Assembly (NCBI GenBank): GCA_003240775.1
Contig: QFNI01000016.1
Location: forward strand, 1-64,000
Length of the DNA stretch: 64,000 nt
Reading direction: 5' to 3'
DNA from: Mesorhizobium amorphae
GTDB lineage: Bacteria > Pseudomonadota > Alphaproteobacteria > Rhizobiales > Rhizobiaceae
In this document: piece by piece, positions 1-9,168 of the stretch
How positions within the stretch are numbered: position 1 is the stretch's first letter
How the letters are laid out: each line of letters starts with the position of its first letter
The notes under the pieces: model-generated
Databases searched by the model: none
Seen by the model: only the letters and a program-made list of their open reading frames with translations
What the model was told of the DNA's origin: nothing
Made by a program: the position numbers and the translations under genes

Positions 1-1547
1 TCCAGCCAGACCCGCTCGGCGACCCGGTGATCGCTCAACATGAAGTTGGGGTTCGGCACGAAGCCCTTCACATTGCTGGTGCAGGCATCGATCCAATTCG
101 CGAAGGCCGGAATGACGGTCGGGCAATGTTCGTGAAGGACGACCTGGAGCTCCTTGTAGATATTTCTTCTTGCTGCGGGATCGGGGAGCGAGCGCGCTTC
201 GACGAGCTTTCGATCGAAAGCCTCGTTCTTCCAGTGGGTCTCGTTCCAGGGAGCGGTCGAGGCGTAAACCGAACTCAGCATCATGTTCGCGCTCGGCCGG
301 CCGGCCCAGAAGGACGCGGCCCACGGCCGCTTCATCCAGATTTCGCTCCAGTATCCGTCGTCGGGCTCCCTGGCGATGTTGATGGTGATCCCGGCTTTGC
401 CGGCAGACTGCGCGTAAAGCTCGGCGACGTTGACGGCCTGCTCGAAGGCTGCATTGGCGGCATGCAAGGTGACGGAAAGGTCGGAAAGCCCGGCCTTCTT
501 CAGATGGAACGCCGCCTTGTCGGGATCATAGGAGCGCTGAGGCAGATCCGGGTTGAAGTCCGGGTCGGTGGAAGCGATCGGATGATCGTTTCCGACGCGG
601 CCGAAGCCGGCCATCAGCAAGTCGACGATCTGCTGGCGGTCGATGGCATGCTTGAGAGCCAGAACTGCGTCCGCGTTGTCGAAGGGGGCGATGCGGGCAT
701 CCATCGGCAGACTGAAATGCTGTTTGCCTTCGGTGACCACGAGGGCAATGTTCGGCAACCGCTGCAGCAGCGGAGCGAGCTTGTAGTCGATGCCGTTTAC
801 GATGTGCATGGTGCCGGCCTGGAGCGCCGAGACGCGCGCGGTCATGTCGTTCAGAACCAGGGTCTCGACAGTGTCGACATGCGCCCGGTCGGCCCGCCAG
901 TAATTCGGGTTGCGCTGGGTGATGGCGCGCACCGCCGGCTGAAACACGTCGAGCTTGAATGGCCCGGTGCCGATGGCCTTGCCCCAGTCCTCGAACCCTG
1001 CCGGCACCATCGCGAGATGGAGATCGGAAAGAATGTACTCGATGTCGGGGTTGGGCGCCTTGAGGATCAGCTCCACCTGGGAAGGCGTCGTGGCGCGCAC
1101 TTCCGCGACATCGGCCATGATGGCCTTCGCCTTGGAGGTGGTCTTCTCACCCATGTGCAGGCCGAGAGAGTATCGCACATCCTCCGAATCGAAGGTCTTG
1201 CCGTTGTGGAACTGGACCCCTTTGCGGAGATTGAGGACCCACCGCTTGTTGCCGTCCAGGCTTTCCCAGCTTTCGGCCAGCTCGGGGCCCGGCGTGCCGT
1301 CGTCGCGGATTTCCACCAGGGTGTTGTAGATCTGCCGGGATATGTTGACGGGAAAGGTGCCGACGATCTGCGTCGGCTCGAGCGTGTCGGTCGCGCTTCC
1401 CCCGTTGAGCCCGATCTTGAGGATGCCGCCCTTCTTGGGCTCGGTCTGTGCCCAGGCGCTTTCGGGCCTCAAGGCTGCAGCAACCGCCAGGGCGCCCGCT
1501 CCCTGCAGGAGACTACGCCGGTTCACCCCTTTGATCGAAGTCATCAT
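1..1547 (-). CDS. ABC transporter substrate-binding protein, family 5 (partial, 3' end outside window)
   Basis: This is a periplasmic solute-binding protein of the peptide/nickel (SBP_bac_5) class. It would capture a peptide-like or small organic ligand and pass it to an ABC permease that is not in the window. The start is one of two adjacent ATGs (1547 or 1544), preceded by a GGAG ribosome site. The N-terminus has a twin-arginine-like motif (NRRSLLQG), a hydrophobic stretch and an AWA|Q cleavage site, so export by Tat is likely. The mature part begins KKGGILKIG, typical of the family, and about 515 residues are visible before the window edge. It lies 26 bp downstream of the sulfatase gene on the same strand, so the two are probably cotranscribed. 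The ligand cannot be told from sequence. Confidence 0.9.
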   Translation of the reverse strand, partial: MMTSIKGVNRRSLLQGAGALAVAAALRPESAWAQTEPKKGGILKIGLNGGSATDTLEPTQIVGTFPVNISRQIYNTLVEIRDDGTPGPELAESWESLDGNKRWVLNLRKGVQFHNGKTFDSEDVRYSLGLHMGEKTTSKAKAIMADVAEVRATTPSQVELILKAPNPDIEYILSDLHLAMVPAGFEDWGKAIGTGPFKLDVFQPAVRAITQRNPNYWRADRAHVDTVETLVLNDMTARVSALQAGTMHIVNGIDYKLAPLLQRLPNIALVVTEGKQHFSLPMDARIAPFDNADAVLALKHAIDRQQIVDLLMAGFGRVGNDHPIASTDPDFNPDLPQRSYDPDKAAFHLKKAGLSDLSVTLHAANAAFEQAVNVAELYAQSAGKAGITINIAREPDDGYWSEIWMKRPWAASFWAGRPSANMMLSSVYASTAPWNETHWKNEAFDRKLVEARSLPDPAARRNIYKELQVVLHEHCPTVIPAFANWIDACTSNVKGFVPNPNFMLSDHRVAERVWL

Positions 1548-1573
1548 CTGTTTCTCCTTCAGGTGCGTCGAGT

Positions 1574-3079
1574 TCAGTACGCGCCCCAAATGTTCGATTG
1601 AATGTGCGGCTGAGGGGGCAGCCCCTCAAGCAAAAGTCTTTCCAAGAGGCTGCGAGTTTCAGCACAGGACTTCTCGTGGAAGAGGTTCCAATGCTCGCCG
1701 GGATCTGCATTCAGGTCGAACAACTCTCCCCAGGAATGCTGATTGGGATAAAGCGTCAGGCGCCAGTCACGCGTGATGATGGAGTGGTTGTACAGATCGG
1801 CATCCGCACGCGGATGGTACTCCGCAAACAAGCATTCTCGTGCCCGATGACTGGTCAGATCGAAGCCGTCGCGCGTCTCGAAAGACGGAGCATCCAGGAG
1901 TGCGGCGAGTGTCGACGGCAGATCGACGTGAGACGTCAGTCGATCGGGGGACAGAGTTTCCCTGACGCCCGGTCCGCTGATGCACATCGGCACGTGAAGC
2001 AGCTGGCGGTAGGGCGGCGGGCCCTTGCGAAGGAGCCCATGGTCCCCGAGAAACTCACCGTGGTCGGTGGTGAACACGACCAGCGTCTCGTCTGCAGCGC
2101 CGCATCGTTTAAGCGCGCACAGAATGCGACCGACGGCATCGTCGATCATCTTGATCATCCCGTAGGTGTGGGCGATCGCGCGAGACAAAGTTTGCGGGGA
2201 TATGGTTTCGGTGCGCAGCATGAAACCTTGCTCGCGAACCTTCTCCCCGGCCCCGATATAGGCTTCCTTCTTCGGATCGTCGCCGAACTGCAGATAGGCC
2301 GGCATGCGGTCGAGCTCGCCCTCGCGGATCGTGGGAGGCGGCATGTCCTCGGGCCGGAAGAGGTCGGCATACTCGCCGGGCGGCGCGAAGGGATGATGGG
2401 GGTCCGGGAAGCTCACGAACAGCGCGAACGGATCATCGCTCTTCCCGCTCGCCTCGATGAAGTCGATGCCGCGGTCGGCTATCCAGTTCGTGTAGTGAAG
2501 CTCGGCTGGGACAGCGCTGCGCCAGACCTCCGTGAGGTCCGAAGCCTGGCTGCCGGGAATGGCATCGGGCTGGTACAGTGCCGGCACGTCCGGATGATTG
2601 CGGCGAAGCCAGTTCGCGTAATGGCCAGCCTTGGTGGATTCGTTCGCTTCGCCGAGAACGAGGTCCACATGTCCGAAGCCATAATAGGGCCCATGCCAAT
2701 CCTCAGCGCGCGGCTTGTCCCAGAAGACGAGTGATTCCGGCATCGCCGCCTCGGCAGGCGCAAGCAGCGGCTGGAAGTGCAATTTGCCGGCAGCGCCCGT
2801 GCGGTACCCCGCCTTGGTGAGATGCTGCCACAGTGTCGGCACGGCTTCATCGAGGGCAGCACCATTGCGCCAAAGTCCGTGGTGACGGGGCAGAAGGCCC
2901 GTCGCCATGGTCGCCCGGCTCGGGGAGCAGATCTGGTTTGGTGTGTGATGGCGCTTCAGCGAGACGCCGGCTCGACCGATGCGGTCGATGTTGACCGTCT
3001 CGACCACTGGGTTGCCGTTTATCGACAACCCATCGAACCGCATTTGGTCCGCGCAAATGAAGACAAGGTTCTTGGGCAC
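1574..3079 (-). CDS. Sulfatase (alkaline-phosphatase superfamily, Cys-type)
   Basis: A 501-residue enzyme of the arylsulfatase/choline-sulfatase superfamily, which hydrolyses sulfate esters. The signature C-x-P-x-R is at residues 51-55 (CSPSRATMATG), so Cys51 should be converted to formylglycine. Metal ligands are visible as D11/Q12 near the N-terminus and as the TDHGEFLGDHG block in the C-terminal half. The start codon appears to be GTG at 3079; the upstream Shine-Dalgarno is weak and there is no in-frame ATG before it. No signal peptide is seen, so the enzyme is probably cytoplasmic and acts after uptake. It leads the leftward sulfatase and binding-protein pair and is divergent from a LysR gene. 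No formylglycine-generating enzyme is in the window. The substrate is unknown. Confidence 0.9.
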   Translation of the reverse strand: MPKNLVFICADQMRFDGLSINGNPVVETVNIDRIGRAGVSLKRHHTPNQICSPSRATMATGLLPRHHGLWRNGAALDEAVPTLWQHLTKAGYRTGAAGKLHFQPLLAPAEAAMPESLVFWDKPRAEDWHGPYYGFGHVDLVLGEANESTKAGHYANWLRRNHPDVPALYQPDAIPGSQASDLTEVWRSAVPAELHYTNWIADRGIDFIEASGKSDDPFALFVSFPDPHHPFAPPGEYADLFRPEDMPPPTIREGELDRMPAYLQFGDDPKKEAYIGAGEKVREQGFMLRTETISPQTLSRAIAHTYGMIKMIDDAVGRILCALKRCGAADETLVVFTTDHGEFLGDHGLLRKGPPPYRQLLHVPMCISGPGVRETLSPDRLTSHVDLPSTLAALLDAPSFETRDGFDLTSHRARECLFAEYHPRADADLYNHSIITRDWRLTLYPNQHSWGELFDLNADPGEHWNLFHEKSCAETRSLLERLLLEGLPPQPHIQSNIWGAY

Positions 3080-3220
3080 CGGGCACCCCGCAGGCTGGAA
3101 ACCAGCTAAACGCAGAAGCTCGATACGATCAAAGACGATTTGGTGGCCTGTTTATGCGCAAATGCTATACCTTCGATGGGCGAGCACGAGCGGGCGCTGC
3201 CGGGGTGAAGGTGAAGAGGA
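3080..3220. promoter_or_regulatory. Divergent control region between sulfatase and LysR genes
   Basis: The 141 bp between the two divergent starts must hold both promoters. LysR regulators usually bind a partly symmetric T-N11-A site in such a region. The AT-richest part is 3151-3169, which contains a TGCGCA core flanked by T- and A-rich bases and is the best candidate for the operator. The assignment rests on position and composition only. Confidence 0.4.
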
Positions 3221-4120
3221 ATGCGGTTTTCGGGACTGAGCATCCGCCAGTTGGAGGCTTTCGATGCGTTCATGCAGTCGGGCACGGTGTCGGGTGCCGC
3301 GACATCCCTCAGCATCTCTCAACCCAGCGTCAGCCGGCTGCTTCAAGATCTTGAGGCGGATTGCGGCTTGGCGCTGTTCGAGCGCCGAGGCGGTCGCTTG
3401 TTTCCGACCCACCAGGCAACGCTCTTCGCCCAGGAAGTGGCACGCACATTCCAAAGCGCCAGGGACCTCATGACGTTCGCGCGCGAGATCAAAGAACTGC
3501 GTCGCGGCACCGCGAGAATCGGCACGCTGGCCGCCTTGTCCTTCGATCTCGTTCCGACCAGCCTCGGCCAGATCGGCACTGACGCCGCTTCACCGTCCGT
3601 GGTCGTGACGGTCAACGGTTCCAAGACCATCGCAGCGATGGTCGCCGGTCAGCGATTGGACGTCGGCTTGGTCGACGAGGGGATCGCGCGACCCGGAACC
3701 CACCTCGCCGCGATCCATGAATTCAACTGCGTCTGCGTGATGGACGCGTCGCATCCCTTGGCACAGAGCCAGATCGTGACCTTGACGGACCTCGCGGCCC
3801 ACCCTTTCGTCACACTCGACCCCGACTATCTCGCGAGAACTCCCGACGGGGCCAAACTGAATGCGGCGGTGAAGGGAAAGGTCATCGCCGAAGCGTTCCA
3901 GTCCTTTGTCGCATGTTCATTCGTACGGGGAAACGCGGCCCTGTCGGTCGTCGATCCCTTCACCGCACGTTTCTACGCCTCTCATCAGCTCGTCTTCAAA
4001 CCGATCGACCTCCGCATCCCACTCCGCGTGGCCCTCATCCAGAACGGTGTTTCCCGAACGAACCTTCTCGCAAACCGATGCGTGGAGACGCTCGATCGCA
4101 GTCTCGCTGACGCGCGCTGA
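3221..4120 (+). CDS. LysR-family transcriptional regulator
   Basis: A 299-residue LysR regulator. The winged helix-turn-helix is at about residues 5-62, beginning LSIRQLEAFDAF and including SISQPSVSRLLQDLE. It is followed by the usual linker helix and a periplasmic-binding-protein-like co-inducer domain. The ATG at 3221 has a good GAAGAGGA ribosome site. It is divergent from the sulfatase operon, the standard arrangement for a LysR protein that controls its neighbour, so I infer that it regulates the sulfatase and binding-protein genes in response to their substrate. Nothing in the sequence identifies the co-inducer. Confidence 0.92.
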   Translation: MRFSGLSIRQLEAFDAFMQSGTVSGAATSLSISQPSVSRLLQDLEADCGLALFERRGGRLFPTHQATLFAQEVARTFQSARDLMTFAREIKELRRGTARIGTLAALSFDLVPTSLGQIGTDAASPSVVVTVNGSKTIAAMVAGQRLDVGLVDEGIARPGTHLAAIHEFNCVCVMDASHPLAQSQIVTLTDLAAHPFVTLDPDYLARTPDGAKLNAAVKGKVIAEAFQSFVACSFVRGNAALSVVDPFTARFYASHQLVFKPIDLRIPLRVALIQNGVSRTNLLANRCVETLDRSLADAR

Positions 4121-4500
4121 TCGATGCTCCGCCGATCCACGGGCATCTACTATCGCTGGACAACCACCGACTGGAGATGCGCTGTCGCCGGCCAGGGATG
4201 GGATTGATGTCACAAGCTCTGATCTGCAGGTTGGAACCCGACTGATCCAGTCCATTGAGCGCGTCGTCGCGATCCGTGAGATCATCGCGAGCGAAGGTGC
4301 ATACAGGCTCGATTGAAAAAATCGTGGAGCTAGAGGCACACCCGCTTCACCACAGTTCTCTGGAATGGACGCGACGTCCGTGACCTCACAGACTTCCACA
4401 AACCCAGCGCGTGCAGCTTGCACGCCAACTGAATCGCGGACAAGTGTCATCAGCTACCATGTAGGAAGCGCCTCGATACCAAAGTAAACCATTGGTTTTG
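4121..4500. other. Gene-free stretch at the 3' side of tRNA-Arg
   Basis: About 380 bp between the LysR stop and the tRNA. Short open frames cross it on both strands but none has a recognisable domain, a good start or codon use like the flanking genes. It is less GC-rich than the rest of the window. A small inverted repeat (AAACCA/TGGTTT, 4486-4498) lies just beyond the tRNA 3' end. It looks like degraded DNA such as is often found beside an integration site, but no integrase remnant or copy of the tRNA end was recognised. Confidence 0.5.
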
Positions 4501-4577
4501 TGGCGCGCCCGAAAGGATTCGAACCTCTGACCCCCAGATTCGTAGTCTGGTGCTCTATCCAGCTGAGCTACGGGCGC
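4501..4577 (-). tRNA. tRNA-Arg (anticodon ACG)
   Basis: Read on the minus strand, the 77-nt sequence folds as a full cloverleaf. The acceptor stem is GCGCCCG with CGGGCGC, the D arm contains AGCTCAGCTGGATAGAGC, the anticodon stem CCAGA/TCTGG encloses loop CTACGAA, and the T arm contains GGTTCGAATCC. The anticodon is ACG, decoding CGU and, after inosine formation, CGC and CGA arginine codons. The 3' CCA is encoded. Confidence 0.97.
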
Positions 4578-4734
4578 GCAGTGGGCGGTGGGGTGGCTTC
4601 CGGGGAAGCCGTTCACGGCCTGTCGGGCGGGCTGGCCGCGTCGACAGCGGCTACCTAGCGAGGGCTGAAGGGAATTGCAAGCCGGCGATGAGGGGAAAGC
4701 GCGAAAAGGCGGATGGGAATCTCGGGGCTGGCCG

Positions 4735-6219
4735 TCAGAGGGGCGCGTCGGGGAGGGAAACGGCGAAAACGGTGCGGCCGGGCACGCTTTCGACGAGCGC
4801 GAGCGTGCCGCCATGGGCTCGGGCGAGTTCTTCGGCGATGGCAAGCCCCAGCCCCGTGCCGCCCTGGCGGGCGGAGCCGCGGAAAGGAGAGAACAGGTTC
4901 TCGCGCGCCGCAGGCGGCAGGCCGGGGCCGGAATCGGAGACCAAGATGCGCGCACCTGCGCGAACCCGCTCGGCCTGCACCGAAAGCACCCCCTCCCCCT
5001 CCCCGCCCGCCATGGCCTGCACGGCATTGCGGCAGAGATTGGTGAGGATGCGGAAAAGCTGCTCGGGGTCGGCACGCAGGTGAAAACCCGGCGACACCTC
5101 GTTGCGGAAGCGCGTGGTCCCGGCCGCGGGGTCTAGCGCGAGGGTGCTGAACACCTCATCCACCAGCGGTGCGAGCGCGAGAGGCCGGCGCGCGGGCGGA
5201 GCTTCCTCCGTGCGGCCATAGGCGAGCACGCCCTCGGTGTAGCCCACGGCGCGGTCGAGCGCGCGCAGGAGCTTGGGCGCGAAAGCCTGCACGGTCGGGT
5301 CGTCCACGCTCTGGAGGCGGTCGGAGATGAGCTGCGCGGAAGCCAGGATGTTGCGCATGTCGTGATTGATCTTGGAAACGGCCAAGCCCAGCTCCGCCAG
5401 ATGGCGGCGCTCGCCGAGCAGGCGGCGGACGCGCTCCTGCATGGCGCCGAGCTCGCGCATCGCGACCCCTATCTCGTCGGAACGCGGCACCGGCGAGACC
5501 ACTCGGGCGGGGTCGTCGGGATGCTCGGCGAAGTCGAGCATGGAGCGCGTCATGGTGCGGATCGGGCGGATCATCACGCGGTCGATCGCGAGATAGACCA
5601 GGAAAGCCGTGACCACAGAGATCACGGCCGAAAGCAGCGCGAGGTTGCGCGAGAAGACGAGCATCGCCTCGCGCAGGCCGCTGTCGGGCAGCACCAGCTC
5701 GAACTGCTCGGGGCTGTCGCCCACGGGACCGAACACGCGCAGCATCCGGTCGCCGCCGTCGACCAGCGTGTCCAGCGCATCCGCCATCGCCTGGAACGGG
5801 CTCATATTCGCGAGGTCGATGTGCTCGTCCACGGAAGGCGGCACTTCGGTCGCCACAAGCAGGCGCGAGGATTCGGCGTCGCGTACGGCGATGGCCTTGG
5901 CGCCGATCACGCTGAGCACGTCGTCCTGTGCCTGGCGTGGCAGGGCGGCGGGATCGCCTTCCACCAGCACGAGGCCCACGGCAGCAGCCGTGCCGAGACG
6001 CTCCTGGAGCCAGTTCATGCGATAGCTGGCGATCGAGGGAAAGAAGATCAGCATCCCCGCCAGAAGCGCGAAGATGATGGTGAGCAGCAGGAGCTTGAGC
6101 GAGAGCCCATGCGAGAGCGGCACGGCCGGCGACGGCGGGGCGGGGGCTGCGGCGCGCGCGGAAGGGCCGGCGCCGATGCGGGCGCCCCTTGCCTCTTCCG
6201 TAGCGGACGCCTCGCTCAT
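4735..6219 (-). CDS. HAMP-domain sensor histidine kinase (orphan)
   Basis: A 494-residue inner-membrane sensor kinase. There are transmembrane segments at about residues 41-64 and 192-213 enclosing a periplasmic sensor region of roughly 125 residues. A HAMP linker follows (about 215-265), then a dimerisation helix with the phospho-accepting His near residue 286 (INHDMRN). The ATPase domain shows an N box ([10 protein letters not shown]), a G1 box (DSGPGLP) and a G2 box (GGTGLGLAI). I chose the ATG at 6219 (MSEASATEE) over the longer frame starting at 6336, whose extra 39 residues look non-coding. No response-regulator gene is adjacent, so the partner is unknown. It is divergent from rpmH. Confidence 0.88.
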   Translation of the reverse strand: MSEASATEEARGARIGAGPSARAAAPAPPSPAVPLSHGLSLKLLLLTIIFALLAGMLIFFPSIASYRMNWLQERLGTAAAVGLVLVEGDPAALPRQAQDDVLSVIGAKAIAVRDAESSRLLVATEVPPSVDEHIDLANMSPFQAMADALDTLVDGGDRMLRVFGPVGDSPEQFELVLPDSGLREAMLVFSRNLALLSAVISVVTAFLVYLAIDRVMIRPIRTMTRSMLDFAEHPDDPARVVSPVPRSDEIGVAMRELGAMQERVRRLLGERRHLAELGLAVSKINHDMRNILASAQLISDRLQSVDDPTVQAFAPKLLRALDRAVGYTEGVLAYGRTEEAPPARRPLALAPLVDEVFSTLALDPAAGTTRFRNEVSPGFHLRADPEQLFRILTNLCRNAVQAMAGGEGEGVLSVQAERVRAGARILVSDSGPGLPPAARENLFSPFRGSARQGGTGLGLAIAEELARAHGGTLALVESVPGRTVFAVSLPDAPL

Positions 6220-6564
6220 GCCTGCCTGTCCGAACCCGGGCGAGTGCCGCCGAACCTTTCGCGGGCGCTTCGAGCCCGCGCAGCCGGAGGTTGCCTGCCT
6301 CAGGGGCAAGATAGGCGGCGCGCCCGCCGTGTCCAACGCCCTTCACGCGTGATGAGGCCGCAGCAAGGCAGGCGAGCGAACAGACCCCGGCAAATTGACT
6401 TGGAGGCCCCGCCTCCCTATAAGCGCGCCCGCTGGGGCACCCGCCCGACGGGCGCTGTTTTCGCGCCTGCCGGGCATCGCCTCCGGCATAAACCCAAAGC
6501 GCTCCTGCCTTTCGCTCGCGAGAAGCAGAACCAAGAAGGGCCGCAACACCGCGGCATTAAACAA
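6220..6564. other. Intergenic region between histidine kinase and rpmH
   Basis: 345 bp separating two divergent genes. It contains the strong promoter described for rpmH at 6395-6423 and a leader of about 135 nt before the rpmH start. Apart from these I see no gene, although an open frame runs through the leader in phase with rpmH. Confidence 0.5.
6395..6423 (+). promoter_or_regulatory. Sigma-70-type promoter of rpmH-rnpA
   Basis: A near-consensus housekeeping promoter: -35 TTGACT at 6395-6400, a 17-bp spacer, and -10 TATAAG at 6418-6423. It faces rpmH, a gene expected to be strongly expressed, and would give a leader of about 135 nt. Confidence 0.75.
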
Positions 6565-6699
6565 ATGAAGCGTACCTACCAACCCTCCAAGCTTGTCCGC
6601 AAGCGCCGCCACGGCTTCCGCGCCCGCATGGCCACCAAGGGCGGCCGCGACGTGGTCGCAGCCCGCCGCAACCGGGGCCGCAAGCGTCTCTCCGCATAA
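6565..6699 (+). CDS. rpmH: 50S ribosomal protein L34
   Basis: The 44-residue product begins [20 protein letters not shown] and ends in an Arg/Lys-rich tail, which is the complete L34 protein of the large ribosomal subunit. The start at 6565 gives the conserved N-terminus. It is followed 24 bp later by rnpA, the usual bacterial order, and preceded by a strong promoter. Confidence 0.98.
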   Translation: MKRTYQPSKLVRKRRHGFRARMATKGGRDVVAARRNRGRKRLSA

Positions 6700-6723
6700 G
6701 GAGCGATCGAGGCCCAGCACCCG

Positions 6724-7062
6724 GTGGTCGCCGGACACCCTCCCCGCCTGCGCAAGCGGGCGGAGTTTCTGGCCGTTCGCGCGGGCGACAAGCGGCGCGG
6801 TCCCTTGTTCCTGCTCGAAGCGCTCGACCGCCAGGCACCGGGCGAAAGCCCGCGCGTGGGCTTCACCGTCTCCAAGAAAGTGGGCAATGCCGCCGTGCGC
6901 AATCGCGTGCGACGGCGCCTGCGCGAAGCGGTGCGCGTTTCTGCCGCTGAGGAGATGGCGCCCGGCCACGACTATGTGGTGGTGGGCCGCCGCGAAATCC
7001 TCGGTGCTGGCTTCACCGAACTCGCCGCCGAGCTCAAGCGCCGCATTCGCCGCAAGCGCTAG
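6724..7062 (+). CDS. rnpA: Ribonuclease P protein component
   Basis: A 112-residue basic protein, the protein subunit that assists the catalytic RNA of RNase P in maturing tRNA 5' ends. The family signature appears as [19 protein letters not shown] in the middle, preceded by a typical [12 protein letters not shown]-terminus. The start is GTG at 6724. It sits between rpmH and yidC in the conserved order. The RNA subunit gene is not in the window. Confidence 0.95.
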   Translation: MVAGHPPRLRKRAEFLAVRAGDKRRGPLFLLEALDRQAPGESPRVGFTVSKKVGNAAVRNRVRRRLREAVRVSAAEEMAPGHDYVVVGRREILGAGFTELAAELKRRIRRKR

Positions 7063-7200
7063 ACTTGCTCGGGATGACGCGCGCAGCGGTTTTGCGCGCC
7101 CGACTGCGGCAAACGCAATGCTCCAGGGAAAGCCCGGCCTCGCCGGACATTCCCTGGAACCGTTCCCATTTTCGTCCCAAAGCTGCCTGAAAGCGCCGTG

Positions 7201-9027
7201 ATGGAAAACAACCGCAACTTCTTCATCACGATCGCGCTGTCGGTGCTGATCCTGACGCTGTGGCAGGTGTTCTACATGAACCCCCGCATCGAGACCGAGC
7301 GCGAGCAGGCCCGCATCGAGGCCGAGCGCAGCCAGGCTCAGACGCAGACCCAGCCGTCATCCGGCCCCGGCGTGGGCGGGGTCGCCCCCACGACGCCTGG
7401 CGGCGGCAACCCGGCCGTGCCCGGCACGGATGGCGCGACGCCCCAGACGCGCGAGCAGGCGCTGGCCGCGACCCCCCGCGTCGCCATCGACACGCCGAGC
7501 CTGACGGGCTCGATCAATCTGCGCGGCGGCCGCTTGGACGACCTGCGCCTCAAGCAGTATCACCTGACGGTGGACGACACCTCGCCCCTGATCGAGCTCC
7601 TGAACCCCGCCGGCCTGCCCAACGGTTACTATGCGGAAGTCGGCTATGTGGGCGCCGCCGGCGCCGAAGCAGGCGCCCTGCCCGGCCCCGACACCGAGTG
7701 GCAGGCCGAGGGCGCCAACGCCCAGCTCACCCCCGCCACGCCTGTGACGCTCCTCTACGACAATGGCCAGGGCCTGGTGTTCCGCCGCACGATCGCGGTG
7801 GACGCGAACTACATGTTCACGGTTTCCGACACCGTGTCCAACAACGGTGCGGCACCCGTCGCGCTTTCCAATTACGGCCGCGTCACGCGCTTCGACAAGC
7901 CGACTACGGCGTCGATCTATGTGCTGCACGAGGGCCTGATCGGGGTGACGGGCGAAGAAGGGCTCCAGGAGCACAAATACGCCGCGCTCGAGGAGGACAA
8001 GCAGTTCGTTCCCGGCAAGTCCAGCAATGGCTGGCTCGGCATCACCGACAAATATTGGGCGACCGCGGTCGTGCCCTCGGGCGCGCAGCCCTTCCAGCCG
8101 CGCTACGCTTATTTCGATGACGGCCGCCCGCGCTACCAGTCTGACTTCCTGTCGGATGCCGTCTCGGTCGCGCCCGGCCAGTCCACCACCGTGGAAACGC
8201 TGGTCTTCGCCGGCGCCAAGGAGGTGGCCAAGGTCCAGGACTACCAGGACAACCGCCAGATCCGTCAGTTCGATCTCCTGATCGACTGGGGCTGGTTCTA
8301 CTTCATCACCAAGCCGATGTTCTGGCTGATCGACACGCTCTATCGTTTCTTCGGCAATTTCGGCCTGGCGATCCTCGCCACCACGGTCGTCGTGAAGGCC
8401 TTCTTCTACCCCCTCGCCAACAAGAGCTATGCGTCGATGGCGAAGATGAAGACCGTGCAGCCCAAGATGATGGAGCTGCGCGAGAAATACGCCGACGACA
8501 AGATGAAGCAGCAGCAGGCGATGATGGAGCTCTACAAGACGGAGAAGATCAATCCGCTGGCGGGCTGCTGGCCGGTGTTGATCCAGATTCCCGTCTTCTT
8601 CGCGCTCTACAAGGTGCTCTACGTCACGATCGAGATGCGGCACGCGCCCTTCTTCGGCTGGATTCAGGATCTGGCGGCGCCCGATCCGACCTCGATCTTC
8701 AACCTGTTCGGCCTGCTGCCCTTCGAGGTGCCGCACATGCTGATGATCGGCGTCTGGCCGCTGGTGATGGGCGTGACGATGTTCCTGCAGATGCAGATGA
8801 ACCCGACCCCGCCCGATCCGACCCAGGCCGCGATCTTCCGCTGGATGCCGGTGATCTTCACCTTCATGATGGCGGGCTTCCCCGCGGGCCTCGTGATCTA
8901 CTGGGCCTGGAACAACCTGCTCTCCATCATCCAGCAGGGCATCATCATGAAGCGCCAGGGCGCCAAGATCGAGCTTTGGGACAACCTGGCGGGCATGTTC
9001 CGGCGAAAGCCCAAGCCTGCGGAATGA
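7201..9027 (+). CDS. yidC: Membrane protein insertase YidC
   Basis: A 608-residue YidC of the Gram-negative type, which inserts and folds inner-membrane proteins alone or with SecYEG. The first transmembrane helix is near residues 5-22 (ITIALSVLILTLWQVFY), followed by a low-complexity linker (about 30-90), a large periplasmic beta domain, and the five-helix insertase core from about residue 360. Conserved core blocks include NPLAGCWPVLIQIPVFFALY and the final GLVIYWAWNNLLSI helix. I prefer the ATG at 7201 over the GTG directly before it. An intrinsic terminator follows the stop codon. Confidence 0.97.
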   Translation: MENNRNFFITIALSVLILTLWQVFYMNPRIETEREQARIEAERSQAQTQTQPSSGPGVGGVAPTTPGGGNPAVPGTDGATPQTREQALAATPRVAIDTPSLTGSINLRGGRLDDLRLKQYHLTVDDTSPLIELLNPAGLPNGYYAEVGYVGAAGAEAGALPGPDTEWQAEGANAQLTPATPVTLLYDNGQGLVFRRTIAVDANYMFTVSDTVSNNGAAPVALSNYGRVTRFDKPTTASIYVLHEGLIGVTGEEGLQEHKYAALEEDKQFVPGKSSNGWLGITDKYWATAVVPSGAQPFQPRYAYFDDGRPRYQSDFLSDAVSVAPGQSTTVETLVFAGAKEVAKVQDYQDNRQIRQFDLLIDWGWFYFITKPMFWLIDTLYRFFGNFGLAILATTVVVKAFFYPLANKSYASMAKMKTVQPKMMELREKYADDKMKQQQAMMELYKTEKINPLAGCWPVLIQIPVFFALYKVLYVTIEMRHAPFFGWIQDLAAPDPTSIFNLFGLLPFEVPHMLMIGVWPLVMGVTMFLQMQMNPTPPDPTQAAIFRWMPVIFTFMMAGFPAGLVIYWAWNNLLSIIQQGIIMKRQGAKIELWDNLAGMFRRKPKPAE

Positions 9028-9034
9028 ATTCGAG

Positions 9035-9063
9035 AAGGCGGAGCCGAAAGCTCCGCCTTTTTT
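9035..9063 (+). terminator. Rho-independent terminator after yidC
   Basis: The perfect stem GGCGGAGC/GCTCCGCC (9037-9044 with 9050-9057), extended by two A-T pairs, has a 5-nt loop and is followed by six Ts. It lies immediately after the yidC stop codon. Confidence 0.9.
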
Positions 9064-9092
9064 CTTTCGCGGCCGATTTCTTTGGCCAGGGG

Positions 9093-9120
9093 TGAAACTC
9101 TTCCGCCCCCTCTCCCCGTA
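9093..9120 (+). promoter_or_regulatory. Candidate ECF-sigma promoter of the fasciclin gene
   Basis: TGAAAC at 9093-9098 and CGTA at 9117-9120 are separated by 18 bp. TGAAAC and CGTA resemble the -35 and -10 elements recognised by several ECF sigma factors. The site lies about 45 bp upstream of the fasciclin start, and a matching TGAAAG-N18-CGAT sequence lies upstream of the ECF sigma gene at 13250-13277, with the same spacing. Function is inferred. Confidence 0.5.
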
Positions 9121-9168
9121 GCTCTCCTTGTCGGGTGCAAGAGATGCCCGCTCAAGGAGATCAAGCCC

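Noticed and set aside
27..1601. A 524-codon plus-strand frame at the left edge
   Set aside because: It is antisense to a clear solute-binding protein gene with signal peptide and ribosome site.
3917..4450. A 177-codon minus-strand frame next to tRNA-Arg as a possible integrase remnant
   Set aside because: Half of it is antisense to the LysR gene, and the rest has no integrase motif.
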